Positions 1-10,972 of a stretch of 64,000 bases of DNA are shown here, piece after piece. Under the pieces are notes generated by a model. That model worked only from the letters and a program-made list of their open reading frames with translations. It was not told the origin of the DNA and searched no databases. Within the stretch, counting starts at the first letter, position 1; the number at the start of each line of letters is the position of its first letter. The translations under genes were made by a program, and so were the position numbers. This stretch comes from Alitta virens (taxonomy: Eukaryota; Annelida; Polychaeta; Phyllodocida; Nereididae): assembly GCA_932294295.1 (NCBI GenBank), contig OW028580.1, forward strand, positions 36,277,336 through 36,341,335, in the 5' to 3' direction.

Positions 1-9
1 TCTCAACCA

Positions 10-168
10 CTGGCGGATCCAGGCCGGCCTCTAGGGGGGGGGGGCAAATAGGGGGGGGGGTGCAAAAGATTGTCTCTGGGTCATTATGTCATGGGCCACT
101 ATAGAAATTAAGGCTGGTAGGGGGGGGGGGCATGATGGCCTCATGCCCCTCCCCCCCGGATCCGCCAG
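10..168. repeat. G-run-rich short inverted-repeat element
   Basis: An 11-bp inverted repeat (CTGGCGGATCC at 10-20 and its complement at 158-168) encloses a segment with several runs of about ten G. This looks like a small non-autonomous DNA element or the end of one. No coding content is visible. The G runs are collapse-prone, so their lengths may be wrong. Confidence 0.45.
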
Positions 169-189
169 AGAACACCTTGTGGAGTATCC

Positions 190-820
190 AGCCACAGAAC
201 TGCCAAGGTGCAACAGGATCCGCCCAACTCCTCCATTTTCAGTTTTAATTCAGATGAGACATAATTAATAAGGTGTGTACAAAGATCCACGCCAAAAGGA
301 TATCACAGCAGCGTTGTTTTCAGCACATTTTTATGTTTGCAACAAAAAAGAAATGCAGTTGTCATCATTTGTCAGGCCTGTTATTCGTCACATGATGAGC
401 AAAAACAGAGGAGAAAAGATCAGAGGGCATTTTCATTTCATGTGGGCAAAAGCAAAACTTTTTTTTTGGGGAAAATGAACTTTTTTTGTTATGGTTTTCA
501 TCATCATCCTAATAAGCTTTTTGGGCAACAAAGTGATAAATCTGGGAGTGCTAAAATGGAATATTAGAGGTGCTTGGCATTTGGCAATGCATGGTACATT
601 GTACAATTTTATTGCAAGCATGAACACATTCAATCTAATATGAAAATTTGGAACCATCATTGACATCACTGAGGTGGTCTATTAATTAGAGTGGTATTTT
701 GGAACTTCATCACAGAGTAATCCCATTTTCAGACCCCGAAGAATGGTCTAAACATTAAGGGGTCTTAAATTTAAAGTTGCATATTGATTTAAAGATAGAT
801 AGATGTGGAAAGTGCAGCCC
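190..820. other. Unassigned AT-rich sequence
   Basis: No credible exon, RNA gene or recognised repeat seen. Short open frames here have no coding character and no splice context. Confidence 0.5.
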
Positions 821-824
821 TCTA

Positions 825-1087
825 AGGCAAGTTCTTGCTGTTATAAAGGGTTGATTGATGAGGTGAGAGAGAGGAGGAGTCCACCCATATTACACATTTA
901 CCCCATGGGTGGGATTTTTTACTTGTCTCAGCATAGACACTGAGTGCAAGGGATCGCCAATTTAACGTCTTATCCGAACGACATCCAGCTGGGATTTTGC
1001 TCATGAAGAGTGTCAGGGCCTGGGATTGAACCCGGGTCCTTCAGAAGAGCAGGCGAGTGTCTTACCACTAGACCACCCAGCTGCAAA
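825..1087 (-). mobile_element. tRNA-derived SINE, second family (SINE-C)
   Basis: On the minus strand the 5' end resembles a tRNA gene: a box A-like stretch (TGGTCTAGTGGTAAG) near 1070 and a box B-like GGTTCAATCCC near 1030. A unique body follows with the string GACGTTAAATTGGCGATCC and then CAGTGTCTATGCTGAG. Retroposon families of this build are transcribed by RNA polymerase III and copied by a partner LINE; that is family knowledge. A related plus-strand copy lies at about 12225-12470, sharing the CTCAGTGTCTATGCTG block. It is not a functional tRNA gene, because the acceptor ends do not pair and a long body is attached. Confidence 0.6.
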
Positions 1088-1089
1088 AG

Positions 1090-2045
1090 TTCCATAGCAT
1101 ATCAATAACCAAATGGCAATACATTTATTAATACGTAAAAGTGAATGTAAATATGATCGTATAGTCTGTGTTACTGATACACATAATATACAATCAGAAT
1201 ATGTATGACCAGACCAGCGGCAGATGTCATGATGAGATGACAAAGTTAGAATTCAAAACAGCAAAAACACTTACCTTTATCTGCTCCTTATCTGCAGGGC
1301 GTCTTTTTCTTGTCCTAGCACTGCAAATTTAAATCTCATACTAAAAACTTCCAACTGATTTATTCTACCCATAAAAACACGTGAAGTCTGATTTAATTTA
1401 ACAAAACACACGCTAATTTGCACGTGTTGCAGTTTGGGGAAACATAAATTCAGTTTATTGCTTATTTGTCAGTCGTAAGTTAATTTACACCCAACTTTAC
1501 ATTCTCTGAAAGACACGTAAAGTAGCAATTACTAACAATAAAATGACAAACCAGATTATAATATCCACGTCTAAAACTCTCAAAGTTATAAACATTAAAT
1601 TATATTGTTCTATTTGTCATTAGTGAAGCAATATTCAGTAATATGCAAAAGATAATTAAATATAATGCCTTAAAACTGTCATCAATAAGCTTCACGAAGA
1701 AATTGCATTAATAATGGAGCTAAGCATTTTGCTATTAGGCACGAAATGACAGTTAAATGAGATTTCAGAACAACAGATTTCTAAATTGTAGAAATTAATC
1801 TTTACTGAGATATGGTTCTTTGTAATGCTTCTCTATACTCTATCGTCTGGTTTCAAGATTACAACAAAATGCACATTTCATTTTGTAATATTTAATATCA
1901 AGTCCAATGGCACAAAAATAACATTATAATATATCAAAAGGGTAGCTTTGAAAATGTATGAATTTGATTAAATTCAATATACACTAAAATAGGATGCCAT
2001 TGTGTTGTGGCTATTATGAAACTTAAAAAAAACAAAAAAAAAACC
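1090..2045. other. Unassigned AT-rich sequence
   Basis: Low-complexity AT-rich DNA with short A runs. No exon or element boundary recognised. Confidence 0.5.
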
Positions 2046-2048
2046 AAT

Positions 2049-2378
2049 AGACTCTTTTCACTGAGCAGCCCTGAGTTCAGCATGATAAAAGTCCTTCCTC
2101 TCCTCGTATTACTCATTTTGCTTTTCAGACATAGAAGATAATCATTAAATTATTCAATAAATATAACTTTCTCAGAAAAATAACAGAAAATCAACTGAAT
2201 GATAAGGTGTGTCAAATATACTATAAAATGCACTAAAAATACTGCTGCTAGGATGCACTTTGCTTCAGCCAATCACAGCCAAGGGCGGGAAGTTTTTCAG
2301 CCAATAGAATTGCAGTATTCTGTCATAGCCACCTGGTGGTAATATAGAGAACCTTCCGTGAAAATCCAATATTGGGCT
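2049..2378. repeat. Dispersed repeat, copy 1, with two CCAAT boxes
   Basis: This segment matches 10667-10972 almost throughout: both start with TCTTTTCACTGAGCAGCCCT and end near GTGAAAATCCA. Differences are point changes and small indels. The ends share a short inverted TTTTCAC/GTGAAAA pair, which would fit a non-autonomous DNA element. Both copies hold two CCAAT motifs (CAGCCAATCACAGCC and CAGCCAATAGAAT) and a variant CCACC(A/T)GGTGG palindrome. No coding frame is visible. Confidence 0.6.
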
Positions 2379-2587
2379 AGGGCTAAACTTTCAATCAACA
2401 AAGCGTGGTTTCAGCATCAATATTATTATAATTCAGCTCAATTCCTTCAAAAGACATTTCTTGTACATCCGAGAACAGATTCGATAAAATTTCCCTCCCA
2501 GATAGCATTTCAAATCGGGCCAGCGTCGTTTCTATATTGGCCGCCGTCGGTCAAACATCGTTCCAACATCGCGCCGGCATTGATACG

Positions 2588-2775
2588 TGTGTGTGTGTGA
2601 TTAGGGCTTTACGTCCTCTATTTCTGCACCAGTTGGGCTAATTAGGACAGGCAGAGACCATGGCAATGAGACAAAGGAGGAAACAGCCAGCCAACTTAGG
2701 CTCGACCGGGAATTGAACCTGGGACCCAGGGGTTGGAAGCCCAGAGCACTACCTCTGAGCTAGGCCCCCGCCCCT
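2588..2775 (-). mobile_element. SINE-A, full-length copy
   Basis: Full-length copy. On the minus strand it has a tRNA-like head with box A (TAGCTCAGAGGTAGTG) and box B (GGTTCAATTCC), a body ending CAGAAATA..GACGTAAAGCCCTAATC, and a (CA)n tail. It is flanked by a 12-bp target-site duplication GGCATTGATACG at 2576-2587 and 2776-2787 with one mismatch, so the ends are exact. Confidence 0.85.
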
Positions 2776-3070
2776 GGCATTGTTACGATTTGGAAGGCTC
2801 TCTGGGCTCCATTGGTTGAAATATTATCAATACTTGTGAGAACATTGTGAAATATTTATGCTATTTGCGAATCGTTGCATGGTTAAAAGGTGATTTTGTA
2901 AAAATAAAATAAGCATTGATATTGCGTATTATTCCAGAACATGTTCTAGCCATTATTGATACAATGCACCCAGTTTTCCCCAAGCAACGAACATGTAAAA
3001 CAATACAAATGTCTGCTTTCCATTAATATTGCTAATGCAGACAACAGCACAAATCCCATGCAAGAGAATA

Positions 3071-3508
3071 CAATGGAATTCCGTTCTAAGACCACCTCAC
3101 TATTAAGACCACCTCAGTGTTACGACCCTTGATAATGAACTGGAGTGCACATATTAATATTACATATTAATAATATTTATAGCAGCTAAGTTTCAGAATT
3201 ATGATCACCTCAAAATTGAGACCAGATACTTCACAGCAAGTGTGGTCTTCATGAAGAGGCTGCAATGTTTTAACTAATTTTCAAAATTTTGGGATTCCCT
3301 AATGGGTTTCATATGATCTCCATCTAACAGGTACTACAGCGACACCCCGCTTTCAGACCACCTCACTATTAAGACCATCTCACCATAGTGGCCATGGATT
3401 TTGGACCCAATTTCATTTTCATATATATATAGTAATGTCTCACAATTAAGACATCACTATTAGGGCCATATATTATATCAAAGTGTTCTTTATAGTGAGG
3501 TTCCCCTG
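3071..3508. mobile_element. Tc1/mariner or pogo-like non-autonomous DNA transposon remnant
   Basis: The left end CAATGGAATTCCGTTCTAAG and the inverted right end, which reads CAGGGGAACCTCACTATAAAG on the other strand, are similar terminal repeats. Both ends are bounded by TA, the target duplication of this superfamily. Inside, blocks such as AAGACCACCTCACTATTAAG recur, as is common in pogo/Tigger-type ends. No transposase frame remains. Confidence 0.5.
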
Positions 3509-3511
3509 TAA

Positions 3512-5550
3512 TAAATGTGTTCATGCCATCCCAAATATGTTAATACTACATATATTCTCTAAGCCAAACTAGGTCCACACTCGCAATATTTGTCCATTTA
3601 TTGGCTGTTGTTATTAGCCAGTTTTGCCATATTACCATGGCAACATATTTCATTTCCAACGCAAATACACACCATATTTGTGGTTGGGGTGCAAGATACA
3701 CCAGAGGAAAAAAAGACCAAATTACTGGTTATTTGTGTAGAGAGAGCATATTCGCATTATAATACACTGAATTATTCAAAATAAGATACGTGGAAATCCA
3801 AATTCAATAAGATTAAACGTCACAATAACCAACAACAATTCACAACATTTCGAATAAAAAAATTGAATTTTCTTATTGATTTCAAAGCAGATCTGTATGA
3901 ATTTTAGTAGTGGGAAAAGCAAAATTCACTCAGAAAAAAACTAACTAACAAAATAAAATTTTGTCAAGTCTTGCTATGTCCTTAGTCAGCCTTTAAGCTG
4001 CCATACTGCCTGTTTTCATAATATTCCCCCGTGAAGATAACCTTTCATGCAATTTCGCATGGGTGAGCAATGCATATATTTGCCTAATCCGACTAAAAGC
4101 TTCTTATGTTACCATAGAAACGTTTTATGGTATATTCAAAGAGATAATATAAATCATGCATTCGTATATATATATCAGAATGATGGGTATGTGTGGAGTT
4201 TTTGATAAGTAAAATGTTTACTAATTTCTAAAATTGCAGCATCTTAAAAGATAAATTTAATACCTACCTACCCCATACGTCTTGCAACGCACAGTAGTGT
4301 CAATCAACAATGGAAGAAAAAAAAATTGTTTTCTTTCTTTATTAATATATAATGAATCTGTTATAAGGCAACCATCACATGTCAATATCCAAAATTGTCA
4401 TCATCTATCTCTTCAATCTGCAATTTCAGGCAGACACTGCACACTAAGAAAACCTTACCCGAAATCGCATCCGTGCTTCGGCCATTTCCACACTATGTTC
4501 AAAAAAATTTTTTTTTTGTAATGACTTGTAAACAATAATGAAAGTGGTCGAGGCACGGAATAAAAATTTTTTTTACGGGAGCTCAGCCAATCAGACATGG
4601 CGATTCATCAAAAGACTTGCCTGCTGAACAGCGCGAAAGCGTTGCAACCACTTTCTTTTAGACCAGCAAGTTTTCTTAGTGCTGCAGCAGGATTTGAAGC
4701 AAAATGCAGGTTGGGTCTGAAATATTTTCCACAATTCTAAATAATATTGCAGGTTGCAGTTCTACATATCTTAAGGTATTTTACATTATTTTCTTCCAGC
4801 TGCGGCAACAAAAATTTCTCTTTTCCTTTAAGGAAAATTGTGACCCTCTTGGTCTGATATTCCTTTATAGCTCACCATTCGAGCATTATTTGTAGGATAA
4901 AGTTTCAGACAACCTGTACTGCATACAAATGCTCCATTATCCAACCATCAGGCTTTTCTTCCTTTCTTCTTTTTCTCGATGTCTTTCTTTCTTACTTTCT
5001 TTTGTATGTCAAATGCAGAGTCACGTGGCATGTAATGGCCCATAAGTACTTCCCCAAGAGATTAATGCGCCGTGCAATTCGCCGGAAGTAGACCTGTGCC
5101 CCTGTAATCTTCCGCCATATTACTCACAGGAAGAAATAGTCCTCCTAGGATCGATTAGGTTAGAGATAATGCAATCAAAAGAAAAATCTCAAAAGACATC
5201 GAGAATACAAGAAAGAAAACAGACAAAAAACAGAGGGAAAACGGATCGTGACTTGGCTTAAATGTACATAAAGAAACTTATGGTAGTCTGAAATTGTAAC
5301 ATTCGAGGAAAAAGAAAAGATACAAGCCAAAGAAAAATGTTGACCAGATGTTCCACTTAAGGCTTGCACAGCCTTGACCTTAAGGGTGACTCTGATCTCA
5401 ATTCACTACAATGACCTTGAACCTTTCTTACAATATGAGCATATGGCCAGTTCATAAAAGGTTACAGAAATTTTGACTGGCTACAATCCTTAAAATGACA
5501 TAATAAGAAAACCAGAGAAAGTGACAAACACAGGTGTGTGTTGGTAGAAA
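3512..5550. other. Unassigned AT-rich intergenic sequence
   Basis: Mostly AT-rich DNA without recognised genes. A 47-codon ATG frame at 4597-4740 was considered and not accepted. 4970-5000 is a short pyrimidine-rich TTTCTTTCTT stretch. Confidence 0.45.
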
Positions 5551-5761
5551 GATAGATAAATAGATAGATAGATAGATAGTGTGTGTGTGATTAGGGCTTT
5601 ATGTCCTGTATTTTTGCACCTGTTGGGCTAATTAGGACAGGCGGGGACATGGCAATGAGAGGAAGGATGAAACAGCCATCCAACTTAGCTCGACCGGGAA
5701 TCGAACCCGGGACCCAGCGGTTGGAAGCCCAGAGCACTACCTCTGAGCTAGGCCCCCACCC

Positions 5762-5796
<35 letters not shown>

Positions 5797-5799
5797 GAT
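5551..5799. repeat. (GATA)n microsatellite split by a SINE
   Basis: GATA repeats run at 5551-5579 and again at 5762-5799. They are the two halves of one microsatellite separated by the SINE-A copy at 5580-5761, so the target duplication is hidden within the repeat. Confidence 0.85.
5580..5761 (-). mobile_element. SINE-A inserted in GATA microsatellite
   Basis: Full-length copy on the minus strand: tRNA-like head with box B GGTTCGATTCC and box A TAGCTCAGAGGTAGTG, body, and (CA)n tail read as GTGTGTGTG on the plus strand. Confidence 0.85.
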
Positions 5800-6087
5800 A
5801 GCTTACAGGCGAGAAAACCAGCATCAGGGTCCAGACAGCATACTTTAATATGCAAAGTTTTCTTTTACTATCAGAAACCACTGACTAGGAGTTTATCTGC
5901 ACATGGGGGGTGGGATGATAACACATCCAGAGTTCTGGCTTTGAACAAGCAAACCCAGATACTCTGCAATAGAATTCAGCAGTAGTGAGCAAGAAGACAG
6001 TGGAACTACTGCATTACTACCTACTTAGCTATTGCAATTGCATTTTTGGTGTGTCGTATTGTCTCAATGCTACTGGCCTGGATTGCA

Positions 6088-6180
6088 GTTGTGTGTGTGT
6101 GTGATTAGGGCTTTACGTCCTGTATTTCTGCACCAGTTGGGCTAATTAGGACAGGCAGGGACCATGGCAATGAGACCAAG
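6088..6180 (-). mobile_element. SINE-A, 5'-truncated copy
   Basis: Only the 3' half of SINE-A is present (tail through the GTCTCATTGCCATGG block); the tRNA head is missing. A perfect 13-bp target-site duplication GGCCTGGATTGCA flanks it at 6075-6087 and 6181-6193. The truncation is therefore an insertion event and not later decay, and the minus-strand orientation of the element is confirmed. Confidence 0.9.
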
Positions 6181-6295
6181 GGCCTGGATTGCATTATGAT
6201 TATTATTTGTATGATGAGTTGCAAAAGGCAGACATAATGATATCACCAGACAGCCATTTTATTTTGGTCAACATATTCACTGCCGATCTATAATA

Positions 6296-6446
6296 TGGTG
6301 GTGGATTAGGGCTTTACGTCCTGTAATTCTGCACCTGATGGGCTAATTAGGACAAGTAGGGACTATGGCAATGAGACAAAGGATGAAACAGCCATCCAAC
6401 TTAGGCTTGACCGGGAATCGAACCCATGACCTTCCCTTGGGGCTAA
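6296..6446 (-). mobile_element. SINE-A, diverged copy
   Basis: SINE-A body and part of the head with box B-like GGTTCGATTCC. The tail is (CCA)n, read GGTGGTGG on plus. The head breaks off after CATGACC and no clear target duplication is seen. Confidence 0.7.
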
Positions 6447-6726
6447 CGACAAAACTACTAGGTTGCTGTTAATTTTGTTTTAAGGTGGTTTGGTTGTCAG
6501 GTAAAATGTGTAAGGCAAGAATGGTTTCTCATGTTTTCATGTTAAGATGGTATTAATGTAAGGTAGCTTTTTCTTTGCACATGTTCAAAGTAATCTACAC
6601 CATTGTGTGTACAGTACGATCACCCCACTTTTTTCTTTGCTTGGCATCACTCTTCCCAAAGTTCTATGTGCTATTGTGATGGTTGATATTGCAGTCTGAT
6701 CACAGCGGCTTCTTATATCATCATTA

Positions 6727-6975
6727 TCAGGACTCCGATAGGCGTCCATCAGTTGAAATGGGGAGCACCAATGTATCAGCGTCTTGCGCTAGCTCGTCTT
6801 GCGCATGCTTGTCTGGTGCTTGCTCGTCCTGATGCTTCCACGAGCAGTCGTGCTTGTCTACGCCCATGTTGATGACGTCGTTATTTCCGGTGATCGATGC
6901 TACGTCACTGGCTGCTTCGGTGTTCCAAACGAACCGTTCAAGCAAGAGCCTCCAGGACTGGTAGAAACCGAAGAT
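6727..6975 (-). CDS. Possible last coding exon of an unknown minus-strand gene
   Basis: I do not recognise this protein. On the minus strand an 82-codon frame opens after a TTTATAG acceptor at 6976-6977 and ends in TGA at 6727. The predicted peptide begins IFGFYQSWRLLLERF and ends with a hydrophilic tail rich in D, E, Q and K (for example DEQAPDKHAQDELAQD), as often seen at protein C-termini. The segment is clearly more GC-rich than its surroundings. The opposite strand is also open here, so strand choice is uncertain. No upstream partner exon could be tied to it in phase. Confidence 0.3.
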   Translation of the reverse strand: MFGFYQSWRLLLERFVWNTEAASDVASITGNNDVINMGVDKHDCSWKHQDEQAPDKHAQDELAQDADTLVLPISTDGRLSES

Positions 6976-8235
6976 CTATAAACACAACCCACAGAGACAA
7001 GTCATTGGTTATTGCGGACATTGGCAGCTGGCAGCATCATCACCATGGGTCAATATGCTGAGCTTGTGCCATATGGTGTCAGAAAATAGTCTCTAAGGGG
7101 AAGTAGTTAGAGACAAACTGCACTAACACGTGGTATGCCTCTTCTTAAGTAGAAATAAATACTGCTGGTGTGGAATTCTTCTGCTGGTCGCCAGAGTAAC
7201 CAGTTAAGATGCTCAGCTTCCAGACAGACAGACAGACTGTAATGATGAGATGATACAGCATGATACAGCATGAAATTTACAATGTTAATGTGACGCATTA
7301 CCGCAGTGGTGGGGTCTTGAACATGCCTCAACAGAGGCACAATGTTCCAGGCACCACATCGTTGAAATCTTATTGTTGGGAACAGTTACTGGCTAAGGTT
7401 TGGCTGTAAAGGGTTGGGAATGACGATATACCGTTGCACACAACCATAACCGATGTGAAATACACAAAAATCTACTTTTCTTACAGACACTGTTTCAATC
7501 ACACCGAAAGTTCTGAAGCTATTTTTCACTTGGATGACAGTGACTGATTGACTGATTACTTGATGGATTGCTTCAATTGACTGATGAGCACAGTTCTACA
7601 GCAACTTTCTGTTGCTAAGAACTTTGATGGATGAGGCAAGTGGTAGAAAAATGGTAGTCTGCATCATCGTGTTACAACGCAAAACATCTCTCAATGAACA
7701 ACTCAGGCAATGGTAAATGGTCTATACAAGTAAAGGAACTTGAGCCTCAGTCAGATAAATTAATCAACAGTTGATCAATTTGGAACACAAGACTACAAGC
7801 AAAGGAAGAAACAACTTTGAATAATAAACCAATTATTGAACAAGGACCTTACATGAATGTACACAAGTCTTGTTAAAAAAGTTTTGTTATCAAAGAAAAT
7901 CTTTTAAAATGGAACACAGAAAACACAAATTTAGTCTGATGTGACTAGGCTCAAAACAAGTTAATTTATATGTAATATATGCATTACAGGTGCAATAATA
8001 CTGTTGGTGAAGAACTCAAAAACCTGTCTAGCTATCCTGTACCTAGTACAGCCATGCATTGCCTTATTAAATGACAACTATTTTAGGATTTTCAGCAACC
8101 AAAAAGGAACTAAACAATGACATAAGTTTATTTGTCATGCTTCACATTCCCAATAGCATCATTGTCTAGACTACTTTCATTCAGACATGTTTTGACAAAC
8201 AACATCCTTTAAGCTGAACAAACAAATCCACTCAC

Positions 8236-8314
8236 CCCATATCATCCTCAGCTCTTCCTTGGGTCTTCCATTTAATCTACAAGCTCTGCAAAGTTCAGCA
8301 TCATGTTTGTGAGT
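8236..8314 (-). CDS. Weak exon-like segment with a CxxC motif (minus)
   Basis: On the minus strand a 79-nt open stretch lies between an ACTCAG acceptor and a strong GTGAGT donor. It would encode THKHDAELCRACRLNGRPKE followed by ELRMIWG, with a C-x2-C pair that could belong to a zinc-binding site. The polypyrimidine tract is poor and no in-phase neighbour exon was found. It may equally be a fragment of a decayed gene or element. Confidence 0.2.
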
Positions 8315-9071
8315 CTGAGTCAATTAGGTCTTGGCCAGGATTAGCTTTGGAAAGCCATGAACAAGATGGAGAAATGGTGTCACTTCTGCTAGGCTTGTTC
8401 ATCCTTGCTTGTTGACACACCTAGCTGGGGTTCTTGTTATACCTCAAGGATATCCTCTTTCCCTCCGTATAAATCCCTTATTGACCAAAAACACGCGACT
8501 TAAAGGATTCTCTTGTCAACTGAAGCCAAACTCCCCCCTTTGCTGTTAGCCAAACAACAGAATTTACTTGCAGTTCTCATGCAGGGCTACCATGTTCTTG
8601 ATTAAGTTGTATTGCTTCCTACACTTTCATTGTAGTGTTAATTATAGCTCAATATGCTGCTGCACTAATGTGGTGTAAAACACCATCAGACATGAGTGAA
8701 GTTTTCAGAGGCTGACATTGGTATTTGGCGTGTATTCCTAAAACATATTACATTTTCATAGCCACAGATCAGTTTCAACATGATGTCCCCATTGGTCAAA
8801 ATAGACTAGGAAATATTGGTAAACTAATGTACGTGGTAGTACACCCCCCAAAAAAGAGTAGTTAAACTTGGGATAGTCTTATGCACATATGACATTTTTA
8901 AGGTAGTCAGTTTGACTACTTGTTGTTAATTGGCTGCCGTATATGACTAACCTCCAGCCAATTTGGACTACCCTTTGTTTAGTAATTAATAAATTCCTGT
9001 ATTAAGTCACTTTTCTTCTTCGGGTAATATCTATTTATTGTCCGTTAAATAACCTTTCTTCTTCTACTTTC

Positions 9072-9073
9072 AG
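9072..9073 (+). promoter_or_regulatory. 3' splice site before the ATG exon
   Basis: TTCTTCTTCTACTTTCAG gives a textbook polypyrimidine tract and AG, so the ATG exon probably starts at 9074 and the 5' UTR continues in an unseen upstream exon. An 11-codon upstream ATG frame at 9098 overlaps the main start and ends at a TGA downstream of it, which might reduce initiation. Confidence 0.6.
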
Positions 9074-9111
9074 GTGGATCAGACTGAGGCCTCATTCATG
9101 ACGTCATCAAG

Positions 9112-9909
9112 ATGGCAGCACAAAAAGGAATGACGTACACAATATTCTTAATAATAAGTTCAACATTGTGCCTTAGTGTTTATGCCTTTGATTGGCTTAT
9201 TTATGCTTCAGTCCACGACCCTGCTAACAAAAAGAATGGACTATATTATGGAGCAGTGGATGTAGTTAATGGCACTGCAAGTGATTTAGCTGTTGGAGGT
9301 GTTTATTGTGCTAATATGATGTCTGCTGGCTTTTACTCCGGGTACATGGTCAACAGCATGGGTTACGATCCCTTCACCCGAATGGCTGTGGTCCAGATGA
9401 GAACCAATAGTCTCGAGCGAGCTTCGGTGTTTACGACAAAAGTGTGTAAGAGGGAAGCGCCAAAATGCAAGGACGCCAATATTAATGTTATTTTTGCTCA
9501 AGGAGATACGAAGCGCCAAAATTCTAATGTGGGACCTTTTGCGATGTGGAATAATTCCATCTACTTCATTGCCCACTTGTACGAAAAGGCTCCGCAGAGA
9601 ACTATCCTCCATCGTATTGAACTTCGACGAATGGAAGGATGCGAGAACCGTCAACCTTTTACAACTTCAAAAGCCTTCGACATCGAAGCCTGCTCTTCCT
9701 TCATCACGTTAATCGCTGAGGAGACAGGGGAAGACTTAGGTTTCCAGATGGAGGACAAATTACTTGTTGCTAAGCAACTATTTATCACCCACCAAAATGG
9801 CCAACTCCTATTTCTCATGCAGATTCAAAACCAGACATTTGACGATAACTATGATGTCGAGAAGTTCAGCATGTTGTTGTTCGCTGCTACGGAAACCTCT
9901 AAAACTCAG
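9112..9909 (+). CDS. First coding exon, secreted GPI-anchored-type protein of unknown family
   Basis: The ATG sits in AAGATGG, a good Kozak context, and opens 266 codons ending exactly at a CAG|GTGAGT donor (phase 0). Residues about 1-25 form a signal peptide: short polar start, then a hydrophobic run TIFLIISSTLCLSVYAF. The mature part begins near DWLIYASV and carries several cysteines, N-glycosylation sequons (NGT, NNS, NQT) and alternating beta-strand-like segments such as YYGAVDVVNGT. There is no transmembrane segment in this exon. The last coding exon at 21155-21460 ends in a hydrophobic GPI-type tail. I do not recognise the family; a repeated-beta extracellular fold is only an inference. 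Coding character is strong and the frame is free of decay. Confidence 0.8.
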
Positions 9910-10238
9910 GTGAGTCATCTGAGTTCATTTCCATCATAGCCCTGACTGTTTCTTGACAACTTAATTCATTTTCAAGCTGTATGATATCATCATCAAGCCA
10001 AAATCAGTTGTTTTCCTGGAATACATGTTGTTTTTCCTGTTTCGTATTGCTGCAGTCTAAATGTGTGCTTTGTATGCAGTGCATTACTCAAGACGTGTAC
10101 TGTTACTGTACATACAAAAAATGTGATATGTTATGGAAAAACAAGCCGCATAATTGCGAATAATGCTTGACAAAGGCTTACCCCATTATACTAAATACAT
10201 TCGTAGTTACTCGAGTTACAATTACTAAAGCTATAGAA

Positions 10239-10577
10239 CGTGTGTGTGATTAGGGCTTTACGTCCTGTATTTCTGCACCAGTTGGGCTAATTAGGACAGG
10301 CAGAGACCATGGCAATGAGATGACAGATGAAACAGCCATCCAACTTAGGCTCGACCAGGAATCGAACCTGGGACCCATCGGTTGGAAGCCCAGAGCGCTA
10401 CCTCTGAGCCAGGCCCCCACCCTTAGGCTCGACCGGGAATTGAACCCGGGACCCAACGGTTGGAAGCCCAGAGCGCTACCTCTGAGCTAGGCCCCCACCC
10501 TTAGGCTCGACTGGGAATTGAACCCAGGACCCAGCGGTTGGAAGCCTAGAGCGCTACCTCTGAGCTTGGCCCCCCGC
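10239..10577 (-). mobile_element. SINE-A with three tandem tRNA-like heads
   Basis: A normal SINE-A tail and body are followed by three successive tRNA-related heads, each with box B and box A sequence, at about 10350-10424, 10425-10502 and 10503-10577. The repeated unit is about 77 bp and runs from TTAGGCTCGACC to the GCCCCC end. The heads differ by several substitutions, so they are separate sequences and not a stutter of one read. The copy at 41435-41708 has two heads. Confidence 0.8.
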
Positions 10578-10666
10578 TTTAGGGTAATAGACGTAAACTA
10601 AGATGCCCCTGATAGTTATTAGATAACACTGACATGGGATTAATTCAGAGATAACCTACCCCCTAT

Positions 10667-10972
10667 AGTCTTTTCACTGAGCAGCCCTGAGAAGTCCTTC
10701 CTCTCCTCTTTTTACTCATTTTGCTTTTCAGACATAGAAGATAATCACTGACTTATTCAATAAATATAACATTCTCAGAAAAATAACAAAAATCAACTGA
10801 ATAATAAGATGTCAAATATACATTAAAATACATTAGATATACTGCTGCTAGGATGCACTTTGCTTCAGCCAATCACAGCCAAGGGTGGGAACGTTTTCAG
10901 CCAATAGAATTGCAGTATTCTGTTGAAGCCACCAGGTGGAAATATAGAGAACTTTCCATGAAAATCCATTAT
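10667..10972. repeat. Dispersed repeat, copy 2, with two CCAAT boxes
   Basis: Same family as 2049-2378: begins AGTCTTTTCACTGAGCAGCC, keeps both CCAAT motifs and ends near ATGAAAATCCATTATTGG. It lies inside the large intron. Confidence 0.6.

Larger units (their letters stand above)
6990..9073. other. Upstream/intergenic sequence before the plus-strand gene
   Basis: No firm gene. It contains the weak exon-like segment at 8236-8314 (minus). The sequence just before 9074 is a pyrimidine-rich acceptor, so part of this stretch is probably an intron between a non-coding first exon and the ATG exon of the gene that follows. Confidence 0.4.

Noticed and set aside
1013..1085. tRNA gene on the minus strand
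   Set aside because: Internal boxes are present but the acceptor stem does not pair and a SINE body is attached.
4597..4740. ATG frame MAIHQKTCLLNSAKALQPLS with a CCAAT box just upstream
   Set aside because: It looks somewhat like a targeting peptide, but the only possible donor (GTTGGG) is poor, there is no acceptor upstream, and no following exon was found.
6799..6981. Plus-strand secreted-like peptide at 6799
   Set aside because: Its apparent start is TTG, not ATG, and the minus-strand reading has a better exon context.
9286..9654. 122-codon antisense frame
   Set aside because: Shadow of the strongly coding plus-strand exon; no splice or start context.
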